Shown one piece after another: positions 1 to 6,878 of a DNA stretch of 31,553 bases. The notes beneath the pieces were generated by a model. It saw nothing but the letters and a program-made list of their open reading frames with translations, made no database searches and was not told the origin of the DNA. The stretch is from an uncultured Lachnospiraceae bacterium. Its GTDB lineage: Bacteria; Bacillota; Clostridia; Lachnospirales; Lachnospiraceae. The position numbers and the translations under genes are program-made. How positions within the stretch are numbered: the first letter of the stretch is position 1; every line of letters starts with the position of its first letter. Location of the stretch: the NCBI GenBank assembly GCA_947631755.1, contig CANRMO010000002.1, forward strand, positions 1 to 31,553, in the 5' to 3' direction.

Positions 1-1
1 C

Positions 2-274
2 GACAGCCAGTCACAGCAGACACTGGCTGACACCCTCCAGCCATCCGAGCTGATCAACCCGGAAGATATTCTGATCGACCAGGAAAACGTAACGGATCTT
101 GAACAGGCGATCGAACGCCATCTAAGTCCTTTCGAACAGTCTGTAGTCCGGCTGTATATTGACGGGAACCACTACCAGCAAATCGCACATATCCTGGGGA
201 AACCGGCTAAATCAGTAGATAATGCCCTCCAGAGGGCAAAAAAGAAATTAGAAAAAGCTGTTAACGGGATTTGA
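2..274 (+). CDS. sigH: RNA polymerase sporulation sigma factor SigH, C-terminal part
   Basis: The frame is open from the window edge, so the 5' part is missing and about 90 residues remain. They hold sigma-70 region 4: an acidic linker, then a helix-turn-helix around YQQIAHILGKPAKSVDNALQ and a lysine-rich end (RAKKKLEKAV). The PxKSVDNALQRxKKKLE ending is typical of SigH (Spo0H) in Clostridia, the transition-phase sigma factor that directs early sporulation genes. The assignment to SigH rather than another sigma-70 member rests on that ending and on the sporulation genes at the other end of the window. The last codons overlap the tRNA-Thr gene on the other strand. Nothing can be said about its promoter. 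Confidence 0.8.
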   Translation, partial: DSQSQQTLADTLQPSELINPEDILIDQENVTDLEQAIERHLSPFEQSVVRLYIDGNHYQQIAHILGKPAKSVDNALQRAKKKLEKAVNGI

Positions 275-328
275 ACCCGTGACCTCCGCCTTACCAAGGC
301 GACGCTCTACCACCTGAGCTATAACAGC
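256..328 (-). tRNA. tRNA-Thr (anticodon GGT)
   Basis: Read on the minus strand, a 7-bp acceptor stem (GCTGTTA with TAACAGC), a D arm, an anticodon stem enclosing the loop TTGGTAA, and a T arm with TTCAAAT fold into a standard cloverleaf. The anticodon is GGT, giving threonine, and the discriminator base is T. CCA is not encoded; a T-rich run follows directly. The 3' end overlaps the last 19 bases of sigH in antisense. Confidence 0.95.
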
Positions 329-376
329 AATGTAAGATAAAATTTCATTTCAAATAATGTTGCCTTACGAGTTAAT

Positions 377-405
377 ATTGTATCAAAATAACCGAACTCT
401 GTCAA
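377..405 (-). promoter_or_regulatory. SigA promoter of tRNA-Thr
   Basis: On the minus strand TTGACA (400-405) and TACAAT (377-382) are separated by exactly 17 bases and point at the tRNA-Thr gene. This is near consensus. It occupies the space just before the ATPase start at 432, which argues against translating the ATPase from the upstream ATG at 357. Confidence 0.85.
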
Positions 406-431
406 CTCAAAAATGCAATTGGAGGGAACAC

Positions 432-2594
432 ATGAAAAAAAATTCACGGACAAAACTGCAGATCATTCTTGCCCATACCTTTACCTACTTTAATATGTTG
501 AACATCGCCCTGGCGGGACTGATCATATTGTCTGGCCAATATAAAAATATGCTCTTTCTCGGAATTGTCATCTCAAATTCCCTGATTGGCATCATTCAGG
601 AATTAAAAGTAAAAAAACTGATCGATGCACTCACGGTTATGACAACGGACAAGGCAAGGCGCATTGACAGCGATGGAATTACAGAAATTCCCATCGAGGA
701 TCTCCGAATTGGTGACAGGATCCGGCTCACTGCCGGCGACCAGATCGCTGCAGACTGCACCGTTATCTCCTCGTCCGGCATGGAGGTAAACGAATCCCTT
801 CTCACAGGAGAATCTGTCCCGGTACTGAAAAAAGAGGGAGATTTCCTGTACTCCGGCAGTTTTATCACAGCCGGCAGCGGCGTCGGAAGTATTGTCCACA
901 CCGGTGAATCGAACTACGCCGAACAGCTTATAAAAAAGGCGCGCACAAAAAAGCGTGCCTCCTCTGAGATGCAGGACGCCATCAAACGAATCATCCGATA
1001 TGTCAGCTATGTCATCATTCCTATCGGGATACTGCTGTTCTTTGTCCAGCGCTTCCGCGCAGGGGAAACCATCTCAGACTCACTGGTCAACACCGTGGCC
1101 GGTGTGCTCGGCATGATCCCGGAAGGCCTTGTCCTTCTCACCAGTGTCTCCTTTATACTCGGTGTGGGCCGCCTTGCCAGAAAGCGGGCACTGGTGCAGG
1201 AAATGGAGGCCATAGAGGCACTGGCCCGGGTAAACGTGCTCTGCCTCGATAAGACCGGCACTATCACCACCGGCGAGCTCAGAGTGGAACGGGTTATCCC
1301 CTGTGGATCCACCACAGAGGCAGAGACCGGTATCCTGATCTCTGGCATACTCAGCGCCTTCTCGGACAGAAATACGACGTCTGAGGCCCTGCACGCCTAT
1401 TTCCCCTCCAAAACTGACTTATGCGTGACTGACAGCATTCCTTTCAGCTCCCGCCGCAAATACATGGGTGCGGCATTCCGGGACAGAGGAAATTATGTCC
1501 TGGGAGCCCCAGATATCCTCTGTGCCACAGAAAACGGAACTGAGGATCTGCTTCGCCGGGCAGACTCCTACGCATCCGAAGGCTACCGCGTATTACTGCT
1601 CGCCTCCTGCCGGAATCTCGCAGATACACCGGGAAAATTGCGGGAAATCACCCCTCTGGCTATGATTCTCCTGACGGACTGCATCAAAGAAGATGCGGCA
1701 GACACGTTCCGCTTTTTTACCGGCCAGGGAGTGAACATCAAAGTCATCTCCGGGGACAATGCCGCCACCGTATCCTCTGCCGGAATGCGGGCCGGAATCC
1801 CCGGGGCACAACATTACATCAACGCTCCCTCTCTCCCGGAAGACCCGGAAGAACTCCAGAGTGTGGTAAATAAATACTCCGTTTTTGGCCGGGTTTCACC
1901 GGAAATGAAACAGTCCATCATAAAGGCTCTTCAGGCCAGCGGAAATGTCGTCGGCATGGTGGGCGACGGCATCAATGATGTGCTGTCCCTCAAAGACGCC
2001 GACTGCGGAATCGCCATGGCAAACGGTGCTGCTGCTGCCAGGCAGAGTGCCCACATTGTGCTCATGGATTCTGACTTCTCCTCCATGAAAGATATCGTGA
2101 GGGAAGGCAGGACCGTCATTGCCAATATCGAAAGGGTCAGCTCTCTTTACCTGACAAAGACAATTTATTCCGTCCTCTTGTGCCTGTTATTCACCGTCCT
2201 CGGAAAAACCTATCCCTTTATCCCGATCCAGTTAAGCCTGATCGGCGGCACCGCCATCGGCATCCCGAGCTTTCTGCTGACACTGGAACGCCACGAAGAA
2301 GTCACTTCTTCCGGTTTCCTGCGGCATGTTCTCCGGTTCTCTCTGCCCGCCGCCGTCACCCTCACACTTTCCCTCATCGCCATCCAGTTTGCCGGAACTT
2401 CCCTGCACTGGGACGATGCAGTAGTCAGCACACTGAATGTTTTCACCGGGGGAGCTGTCAGTATCGGCCTTGTAGTCGCTGTTTGCCGGCCTTTAAACAG
2501 GCGCCGGGCCATTCTGTGCATCGGTATCACTGCACTGTTTTTGGGGGCGCTGCTTCTCTTCCCGGGATTTTTCAATGCCCTTCCTCTGCTGTGA
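432..2594 (+). CDS. CtpE-like P-type cation-transporting ATPase (probably calcium)
   Basis: A 720-residue membrane ATPase. The start at 432 is chosen because GGAGGG sits 5 bases upstream; an in-frame ATG at 357 lacks a ribosome site and would span the tRNA-Thr promoter. Visible motifs are TGES of the actuator domain (about residues 125-128), PEGLVLLTS in the fourth membrane helix (about 230), the phosphorylation site DKTGT (Asp about 273) and GDGIND in the hinge region. Hydrophobic helices lie at the N-terminus, around 185-205 and 220-240, with a further group at the C-terminus. PEGL and the helix pattern match the P2-like group of M. tuberculosis CtpE, a calcium transporter; the ion here is inferred. 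Compared with what I know of CtpE relatives, the roughly 30 residues before the first helix seem to be missing. It stands alone. Confidence 0.85.
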   Translation: MKKNSRTKLQIILAHTFTYFNMLNIALAGLIILSGQYKNMLFLGIVISNSLIGIIQELKVKKLIDALTVMTTDKARRIDSDGITEIPIEDLRIGDRIRLTAGDQIAADCTVISSSGMEVNESLLTGESVPVLKKEGDFLYSGSFITAGSGVGSIVHTGESNYAEQLIKKARTKKRASSEMQDAIKRIIRYVSYVIIPIGILLFFVQRFRAGETISDSLVNTVAGVLGMIPEGLVLLTSVSFILGVGRLARKRALVQEMEAIEALARVNVLCLDKTGTITTGELRVERVIPCGSTTEAETGILISGILSAFSDRNTTSEALHAYFPSKTDLCVTDSIPFSSRRKYMGAAFRDRGNYVLGAPDILCATENGTEDLLRRADSYASEGYRVLLLASCRNLADTPGKLREITPLAMILLTDCIKEDAADTFRFFTGQGVNIKVISGDNAATVSSAGMRAGIPGAQHYINAPSLPEDPEELQSVVNKYSVFGRVSPEMKQSIIKALQASGNVVGMVGDGINDVLSLKDADCGIAMANGAAAARQSAHIVLMDSDFSSMKDIVREGRTVIANIERVSSLYLTKTIYSVLLCLLFTVLGKTYPFIPIQLSLIGGTAIGIPSFLLTLERHEEVTSSGFLRHVLRFSLPAAVTLTLSLIAIQFAGTSLHWDDAVVSTLNVFTGGAVSIGLVVAVCRPLNRRRAILCIGITALFLGALLLFPGFFNALPLL

Positions 2595-2627
2595 TATGGG
2601 TGGAAATGATGGGTGTCCCGATTTTCA

Positions 2628-2798
2628 TTATGTATCTTTCTTATTTCTCTTTTCCTTGGTTATTATCCATCTTCTCAGTACAAGGTTAATATATTGGCTG
2701 AGAGACCGATCGTCGTCCTGCGCCAGTTTTTTGCACTTTTCAAGGATATCTTCATCAAGAGAAACGCTCACTTTTTCTTTTAATGGTTTTTGATTCAT
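2628..2798 (-). CDS. Small ribbon-helix-helix DNA-binding protein (56 aa)
   Basis: A 56-residue protein starting MNQKPLKEKVSVSLDEDILE and continuing with a serine-rich turn and a hydrophobic second helix (SLSQYINLVLRRW). The short beta strand (KVSVSL) followed by two helices is the MetJ/Arc ribbon-helix-helix fold, used as a dimeric repressor. AAGGAG lies 8 bases before the ATG, an excellent ribosome site. The Arc-type antitoxins of toxin-antitoxin pairs share this fold, but no toxin gene follows within reach: the next gene downstream is the convergent ATPase. Direct and inverted AAAGTA repeats flank its likely promoter, which suggests autoregulation. The C-terminal tail is lysine-rich. Confidence 0.85.
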   Translation of the reverse strand: MNQKPLKEKVSVSLDEDILEKCKKLAQDDDRSLSQYINLVLRRWIITKEKRNKKDT

Positions 2799-2814
2799 AC
2801 CCCTTACTCCTTGT

Positions 2815-2899
2815 TAGCAGTTTCTGCTACTTTATACTTTATTATTGTAGCTTATTTTTATAAATGATATATTAAAATAGTACAAAGTAACACAAAGTA
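2815..2899 (-). promoter_or_regulatory. Promoter and AAAGTA repeat array of the ribbon-helix-helix gene
   Basis: Reading toward the ribbon-helix-helix gene, TTGTAC (2880-2885) and TATAAA (2857-2862) are 17 bases apart. Two ACAAAGTA copies lie at 2882-2889 and 2892-2899, exactly 10 bases apart, the first overlapping the -35 box. Two inverted copies (TACTTT at 2828-2833 and 2835-2840) lie between the -10 box and the ribosome site. A perfect inverted repeat TAGCAG-TTT-CTGCTA (2815-2829) follows. Tandem copies one helical turn apart suit ribbon-helix-helix dimers; the role as operator is inferred. Confidence 0.45.
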
Positions 2900-3029
2900 G
2901 GAATCAAAAACAATGTTGACAGACTCCATAAAGATTACTTCCTATCTAAGAAAAAGGTTATAATGTAATCGAGTCAGAACATTATGTAAACTACAGAAAC
3001 TAAGTGAATGATCAAAGGAGATGTATATC

Positions 3030-3149
3030 ATGGATTTTGAAGAACTTGAAAAATGTAAACGAGTCAATTGTATATTGTTTTACATCGCATTCATCCTGTA
3101 TGTTTTGGCTTCTGGATGCATAATTGCCGCAGTATTATTACTTATGTGA
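3030..3149 (+). CDS. Putative 39-aa single-span membrane peptide
   Basis: Starts MDFEELEKCKRVNC, then one hydrophobic stretch of about 25 residues (about 15-39) running to the C-terminus. AAAGGAG (3014-3020) lies 9 bases upstream of the ATG at 3030; the in-frame ATG at 3021 touches the ribosome site and is unlikely to be used. A TATAAT at 2959-2964 is a possible -10 box, with only a weak -35 (TTACTT). No family is recognised. It is divergent from the ribbon-helix-helix gene, and the 3' end is crossed by transcription from a promoter on the opposite strand. The good ribosome site and helix support a real gene, but such short frames can be chance. Confidence 0.5.
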   Translation: MDFEELEKCKRVNCILFYIAFILYVLASGCIIAAVLLLM

Positions 3150-3241
3150 TATAAAACAGACACATTCGTAATACTCCAGAATCTCAAAAAGAGAAGCACG
3201 ATCGATGAATGGGTTCTGGCCGACATCTTTAAATTGTTTAT

Positions 3242-3270
3242 ATTATATCACATGTTCTTTCTGCCTGCAA
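3242..3270 (-). promoter_or_regulatory. Orphan SigA-type promoter
   Basis: On the minus strand TTGCAG (3265-3270), 17 bases, then TATAAT (3242-3247) preceded by TG one base upstream (extended -10). It reads into the 39-aa gene from behind. No convincing gene starts downstream on that strand; the product could be an antisense or small RNA, or a remnant transcript. Confidence 0.45.
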
Positions 3271-3361
3271 GGGTAAATTTATAGAATATGGAAAAAGATA
3301 GACAGTCTGCAGAGTTCAGACTTATTATAAACAAGATGTACGGCCAGCCCATTTTCTACTT

Positions 3362-3396
3362 AGGAACCATTTAAAAGTTATTTCGTGACAGTTCCT
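3362..3396. repeat. Short palindromic element, internally deleted copy
   Basis: Bounded by AGGAAC (3362-3367) and GTTCCT (3391-3396). It shares TTTAAAAGTTATTTCGTG plus CAGTTCCTT with the longer copy at 30325-30391 and lacks that copy's left half. It forms the 3' end of ispF. Confidence 0.75.
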
Positions 3397-3868
3397 TATT
3401 TTCTTCCAGGAGGCAGACCGCCTGGGAAGAGATCCCCTGCTCCTCTCCTGTAAAACCAAGGCCTTCTTCCGTCGTTGCTTTCACATTTACCCTGGATACA
3501 TCTGTCTGCAGCGCATCGGCAATATTCGCCCGCATCTGATCAATATACGGCCGCATCTTCGGCCGCTGGGCTATGATCGTAGCATCGATATTACCGACCC
3601 GGTATCCGGCCCCTCTGATCAGCTCCCCCACATGCTCAAGCAGGCGGATGCTGGAAATTCCTTTATAAGCCGGATCAGTGTCCGGAAAATGCTTTCCGAT
3701 GTCCCCGAGGGCTGCCGCCCCCAGAAGGGCGTCCATAACTGCGTGAAGCAGCACATCCGCATCCGAATGGCCCAGCAGTCCCATCTCGTGTTCCATTTTT
3801 ACGCCGCCTATCACCAGATCCCTCCCGGGTACCAGGCGGTGCACATCATAACCCATTCCTACTCTCAT
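3371..3868 (-). CDS. ispF: 2-C-methyl-D-erythritol 2,4-cyclodiphosphate synthase
   Basis: IspF of the MEP isoprenoid pathway converts CDP-methylerythritol 2-phosphate to the cyclic diphosphate, releasing CMP. The 165-residue length fits the family (about 160). Visible signatures are GYDVHR near the N-terminus (metal-binding Asp and His), LGHSDADVLLHAVMDALLGA, and the C-terminal KATTEEGLGFTG. The start at 3868 is taken because GGAGG lies 6 bases before this ATG; in-frame ATGs upstream fall near the tRNA terminator. The last codons (reading KELSRNNF, stop) come from a palindromic element also found at 30.3 kb. The gene begins only 36 bases after the terminator of the tRNA pair, leaving little room for a promoter. 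Confidence 0.95.
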   Translation of the reverse strand: MRVGMGYDVHRLVPGRDLVIGGVKMEHEMGLLGHSDADVLLHAVMDALLGAAALGDIGKHFPDTDPAYKGISSIRLLEHVGELIRGAGYRVGNIDATIIAQRPKMRPYIDQMRANIADALQTDVSRVNVKATTEEGLGFTGEEQGISSQAVCLLEENKELSRNNF

Positions 3869-3904
3869 CTTGGCCTCCATTCTATATTTTGCGACAAACC
3901 AAAA

Positions 3905-3936
3905 AACCCTGGAGAACATCTGTCATCTCCAAGGTT
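3905..3936 (-). terminator. Intrinsic terminator of the tRNA-Val/tRNA-Met unit
   Basis: AACCCTGGAGA (3905-3915) and TCTCCAAGGTT (3926-3936) form an 11-bp stem with one wobble pair, and on the minus strand a T run follows. It lies between tRNA-Met and ispF. Confidence 0.75.
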
Positions 3937-3942
3937 TCACAA

Positions 3943-4016
3943 TAGCGGGAACTGGATTTGAACCAGCGACACCACGGGTATGAACCGTGTGCTCTTGCCA
4001 ACTGAGCTATCCCGCC
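3943..4016 (-). tRNA. tRNA-Met (anticodon CAT), elongator type
   Basis: Minus-strand cloverleaf with acceptor GGCGGGA, anticodon stem CACGG/CCGTG around the loop TTCATAC, T loop TTCAAAT and discriminator A. The CGGTTCATACCCGTG arm resembles elongator Met tRNAs rather than the initiator. The first acceptor pair is a G-T wobble. CCA is not encoded. A lysidine-modified Ile tRNA would also read CAT in the gene and cannot be fully excluded. Confidence 0.9.
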
Positions 4017-4080
4017 ATCTAAACTGCCAAGGCAAAAACCCTGACATATATAATAAGTATCCAATAAAAAGATACTTGAA

Positions 4081-4153
4081 TGGGACCTATAGGGCTCGAA
4101 CCTATGACCCTCTGCTTGTAAGGCAGATGCTCTCCCAGCTGAGCTAAGATCCC
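4081..4153 (-). tRNA. tRNA-Val (anticodon TAC)
   Basis: Minus-strand cloverleaf: acceptor GGGATCT with AGGTCCC, anticodon stem TCTGC/GCAGA around CTTACAA, T loop TTCGAGC, discriminator A, no encoded CCA. First gene of a two-tRNA unit with tRNA-Met 64 bases downstream. Confidence 0.95.
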
Positions 4154-4179
4154 AGACGCGCTATAAACGCGACTTCTTT

Positions 4180-4207
4180 ATTATAACAGATAAGAACACA
4201 TTGTCAA
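4180..4207 (-). promoter_or_regulatory. SigA promoter of the tRNA-Val/tRNA-Met unit
   Basis: Perfect TTGACA (4202-4207) and TATAAT (4180-4185) boxes on the minus strand, 16 bases apart, 26 bases before tRNA-Val. The -35 box starts 15 bases after the MCP stop codon, and no terminator is visible between them. Confidence 0.9.
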
Positions 4208-4222
4208 TAGTTTTTTTAAAAT

Positions 4223-5956
4223 TTACAGTTTAAATTTCCCGACCTCTTCCCCGAGCCGGTCCGCCACATCTTTGTCTGAATTTGCCTCGGAATTGATATT
4301 TTTCATGTTTTGAGTCAATGTTGTTGCGACCTCTGTGACACTGACAAGCCCCTTCGTGCTCTCCTCCACAGCGATACTAACCGCATCTACTGCCTCCTTG
4401 ATATTGTCGATGTTCGCGCGCAGCTCCTGGCTCTCAACGGCAAATTCCTGCATCGTCTCACTCAGATGGCCCACATCCATCTGATAATTTTTGCTGTTAT
4501 CCAAAAGTAACTCATATCCGTTCATCGCTGTCTCATTCATGAACCGGATCATCTGTTCCGATTCCTCTGCCAGCTCATTGACAGCATTGATCACCTCTTT
4601 GCTCACCCGCTGGATCTCCTCCGCTGTATTTGCCGAATTTGCAGCGAGGGCACCGATCTCCCCGGCCACCACAGCAAAGCCTTTGCCCGCCTCGCCGGCC
4701 CTGGCCGCCTCAATATTTGCATTCAGCGCCAGAAGACTGGTCTGGTCCGTAATATTGATGATCTCCATCGTAAGGGCATCAATCTTCTCCACAGCCCGGG
4801 ATTGCTCAATCTTCTCATTTACAATCTCCGACATCTCACGCGCGCGCTTTGCCGCGTCCTCCCTGTCATGCTCTGCCTTCCGGTAGATCTCCTGTACTTT
4901 TTTACATGTTCCATCAGACATGGTGCTCTCAGAAGAGGCTTTTTTTGCAATGGAAACCGCCGTGTCATCAATCGCCCCAACCGAATCATTTACTTGATAA
5001 AGGGACGCACTTGTCTCCTCCATGGCAGCGCTCATCTGCTCCATCGTGGAGGACACATCTGCAATGCCGTCCTCTGCGCTTGCAAGGCTCTCAACCACCG
5101 CCCCGGTCGAATCACCCAGCTGCACAGAATTCTGGGAAATATTTAGCATGATCCCCCGTATATATTCCAGGAGGACATTTACATTCTCTGCGATCAGCTC
5201 CATTTCGTCACCGGAACGAATGTCCAGTTTCTGTGTCAGGTCGCCCTCATTGTGTACGAGATCATAAATTTTCGCGTCAACTTTCCTCAGACTTTTCATA
5301 ATACTGCTTATGATCAGGCTCAATATCAATATTGATACAACAACACAGATCACAGAGATCTGGATGATGCTCCTGCGGGCAGCCACTATCCTCTCCCGGA
5401 CATAAGAGGCATCGTAATCACAGCCCAGTATAGCGATCACCTTTCCCGTACCATCGCTGATGGGAAGATAGGCAGAGATCAGATCCCCGTCCTCTGTGTG
5501 GTCAATAAAGTCCTGAACATACCCTTCCCCCTCAAACACCTGCGAAAATTCAGAATAAGGATATTCAAATGCTTTCCCAAAATCACTCTCTGATTCTGTA
5601 TCATCGGTAGAAATACCATACTGCAGCTTTGTCTTATCGTTTGAGTAGAGCGTATACAGATAGGCGATCCCGCATGTCTTTTGCACCTTTTTCATTGCAT
5701 CCAGCAGCGCTTCGCGCTCCCCCTCCTGCGATGTACCTGAGTGGATCCCCGCCAGCACATCGCCGTCGATCATAGAGTTTGCCACAGAAGCCGCCATCGC
5801 CGCCTCCTCAACTCCCATATCAACCAGGCCCGACTCAACCCGGTGATAACCATTCCACCCCAGAATAATGCACAGCGCCAGAAGCAATAGGCCGATGGGA
5901 ATAGATATCTTAAAACGTATGCTCAGTCTCCTCACTCTTCTTTTATTTTCTTTCAT
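4223..5956 (-). CDS. Methyl-accepting chemotaxis protein
   Basis: A 577-residue chemoreceptor. The start at 5956 follows AAAGGAGG at an 8-base spacing; the longer frame to 5986 lacks this. Domains: basic N-terminus, first membrane helix about 18-35, an extracellular sensor of about 160 residues (to about 195) that looks like a Cache-type domain (SAYLPISDGTGKVIAILG), second helix about 197-220, HAMP about 221-275, then the methyl-accepting coiled coil with the conserved tip EAARAGEAGKGFAVVAGEI (about 416-434). The tip carries AGEI where ADEI is usual. No C-terminal pentapeptide for methylase docking is seen. Its start lies inside the end of the esterase gene (14-base overlap), so it should be co-translated with the arabinan-degradation genes; the ligand is probably derived from the same polysaccharide (inference). 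Confidence 0.93.
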   Translation of the reverse strand: MKENKRRVRRLSIRFKISIPIGLLLLALCIILGWNGYHRVESGLVDMGVEEAAMAASVANSMIDGDVLAGIHSGTSQEGEREALLDAMKKVQKTCGIAYLYTLYSNDKTKLQYGISTDDTESESDFGKAFEYPYSEFSQVFEGEGYVQDFIDHTEDGDLISAYLPISDGTGKVIAILGCDYDASYVRERIVAARRSIIQISVICVVVSILILSLIISSIMKSLRKVDAKIYDLVHNEGDLTQKLDIRSGDEMELIAENVNVLLEYIRGIMLNISQNSVQLGDSTGAVVESLASAEDGIADVSSTMEQMSAAMEETSASLYQVNDSVGAIDDTAVSIAKKASSESTMSDGTCKKVQEIYRKAEHDREDAAKRAREMSEIVNEKIEQSRAVEKIDALTMEIINITDQTSLLALNANIEAARAGEAGKGFAVVAGEIGALAANSANTAEEIQRVSKEVINAVNELAEESEQMIRFMNETAMNGYELLLDNSKNYQMDVGHLSETMQEFAVESQELRANIDNIKEAVDAVSIAVEESTKGLVSVTEVATTLTQNMKNINSEANSDKDVADRLGEEVGKFKL

Positions 5957-6851
5957 TTCTTCTTCCTCCTTTATTGCTGTGCCCATTTATAAATTCAAAT
6001 ATCAGTCCCAGTAACTCATTCCCCCAAAAGCTCCCCTCATGGGGAGCGCCCTCCACTGTGACAAAACTGACGTCCACCCCAAGCTGCTCCAGCTTATCAC
6101 AGAGATCCACACTCTGGCGATAGGGAATCAGAAGATCGGCATCGCCATGCGCGAGGAAAATCGGCGGCAGTTTCGGGTTCTCTCCCCGGCGCAGCCACTC
6201 CTCCGCCACATAGCAGGGACTCATCTCCCTTAGGACTTCCATTTTCTCTCCGGGATCCCGGCCGGCGGCCAGCGCAGTAAACACATCTTTCAACTCCGCA
6301 TCAACCCCGGCGTCCTGTTCCGATTCCACAAGATCGGCTGGCGGAAAACAGGCCACACAATAGTCCGCTCTCTCTGAATAGCCGCCCCACTCTTCCGTCT
6401 CATACCGCTCATTTCCCTCTGTCATAACTGTGAGCAGAGACAGGTTGCCCCCGGAGGATGTCCCCCAGATCCCCACCCGTTCCGGGTCAATGGCGTACTC
6501 AGCAGCATGGGCGCGCAGAAAGCGCAGCGCAGTCTTCACATCCTGTAAACAGGCCGGGAACGGATGTCCCTCCATGGCGTTGCGGTGGGTAATCGTAGCC
6601 ACTACATATCCTCTCGCCGCCAGCATGCCAAGCTGGGGCATCTGGGCCCACACATCCGGGAACGTCCAGCCTGATCCCTGCACAAACAAAACAGTGGGAT
6701 AAGAGGGTGTCACGCCCTCTCTATCCCACCATGGACCAACAATATGCATTTTCAGTTCTACGCCGCCTGCCCGGGAATACACAATATCCGGCAAAACTTC
6801 TGCCAGGCCACCAAGGTTTGTATTCGCTGCAATTGTCTTTTTATATCCCAT
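5943..6851 (-). CDS. Alpha/beta-hydrolase carbohydrate esterase (BD-FAE/acetyl-esterase type)
   Basis: About 302 residues, without a signal peptide, so cytoplasmic. The nucleophile elbow GTSSGG puts Ser at about 132; acid and base follow in HGDADLLIP and GAPHEGSF. The oxyanion motif reads VQGSGW instead of the usual HGGGW. The overall pattern resembles the BD-FAE-like esterases that remove feruloyl or acetyl groups from arabinoxylan or pectin fragments; substrate is inferred from the neighbours. The start at 6851 is preceded by CGGAGA; an ATG at 6878, directly after the GH43 stop codon, would add nine residues and is the alternative. It follows the GH43 gene and overlaps the MCP start, so all three are probably on one transcript. 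Confidence 0.8.
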   Translation of the reverse strand: MGYKKTIAANTNLGGLAEVLPDIVYSRAGGVELKMHIVGPWWDREGVTPSYPTVLFVQGSGWTFPDVWAQMPQLGMLAARGYVVATITHRNAMEGHPFPACLQDVKTALRFLRAHAAEYAIDPERVGIWGTSSGGNLSLLTVMTEGNERYETEEWGGYSERADYCVACFPPADLVESEQDAGVDAELKDVFTALAAGRDPGEKMEVLREMSPCYVAEEWLRRGENPKLPPIFLAHGDADLLIPYRQSVDLCDKLEQLGVDVSFVTVEGAPHEGSFWGNELLGLIFEFINGHSNKGGRRNERK

Positions 6852-6878
6852 AATACACAATCTCCGTTTCCAGTCCAT

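Noticed and set aside
357..431. Upstream ATG extending the P-type ATPase by 25 residues
   Set aside because: No ribosome site, and the stretch contains the tRNA-Thr promoter; the ATG at 432 has GGAGGG.
3869..3919. N-terminal extension of ispF
   Set aside because: It reaches back into the T run of the tRNA terminator; the family starts at the RVGMGYDVHR region and the ATG at 3868 has GGAGG.
3943..4153. tRNA pair as an attachment site for an integrated element
   Set aside because: No integrase, no repeated tRNA 3' end and no phage genes in the window.
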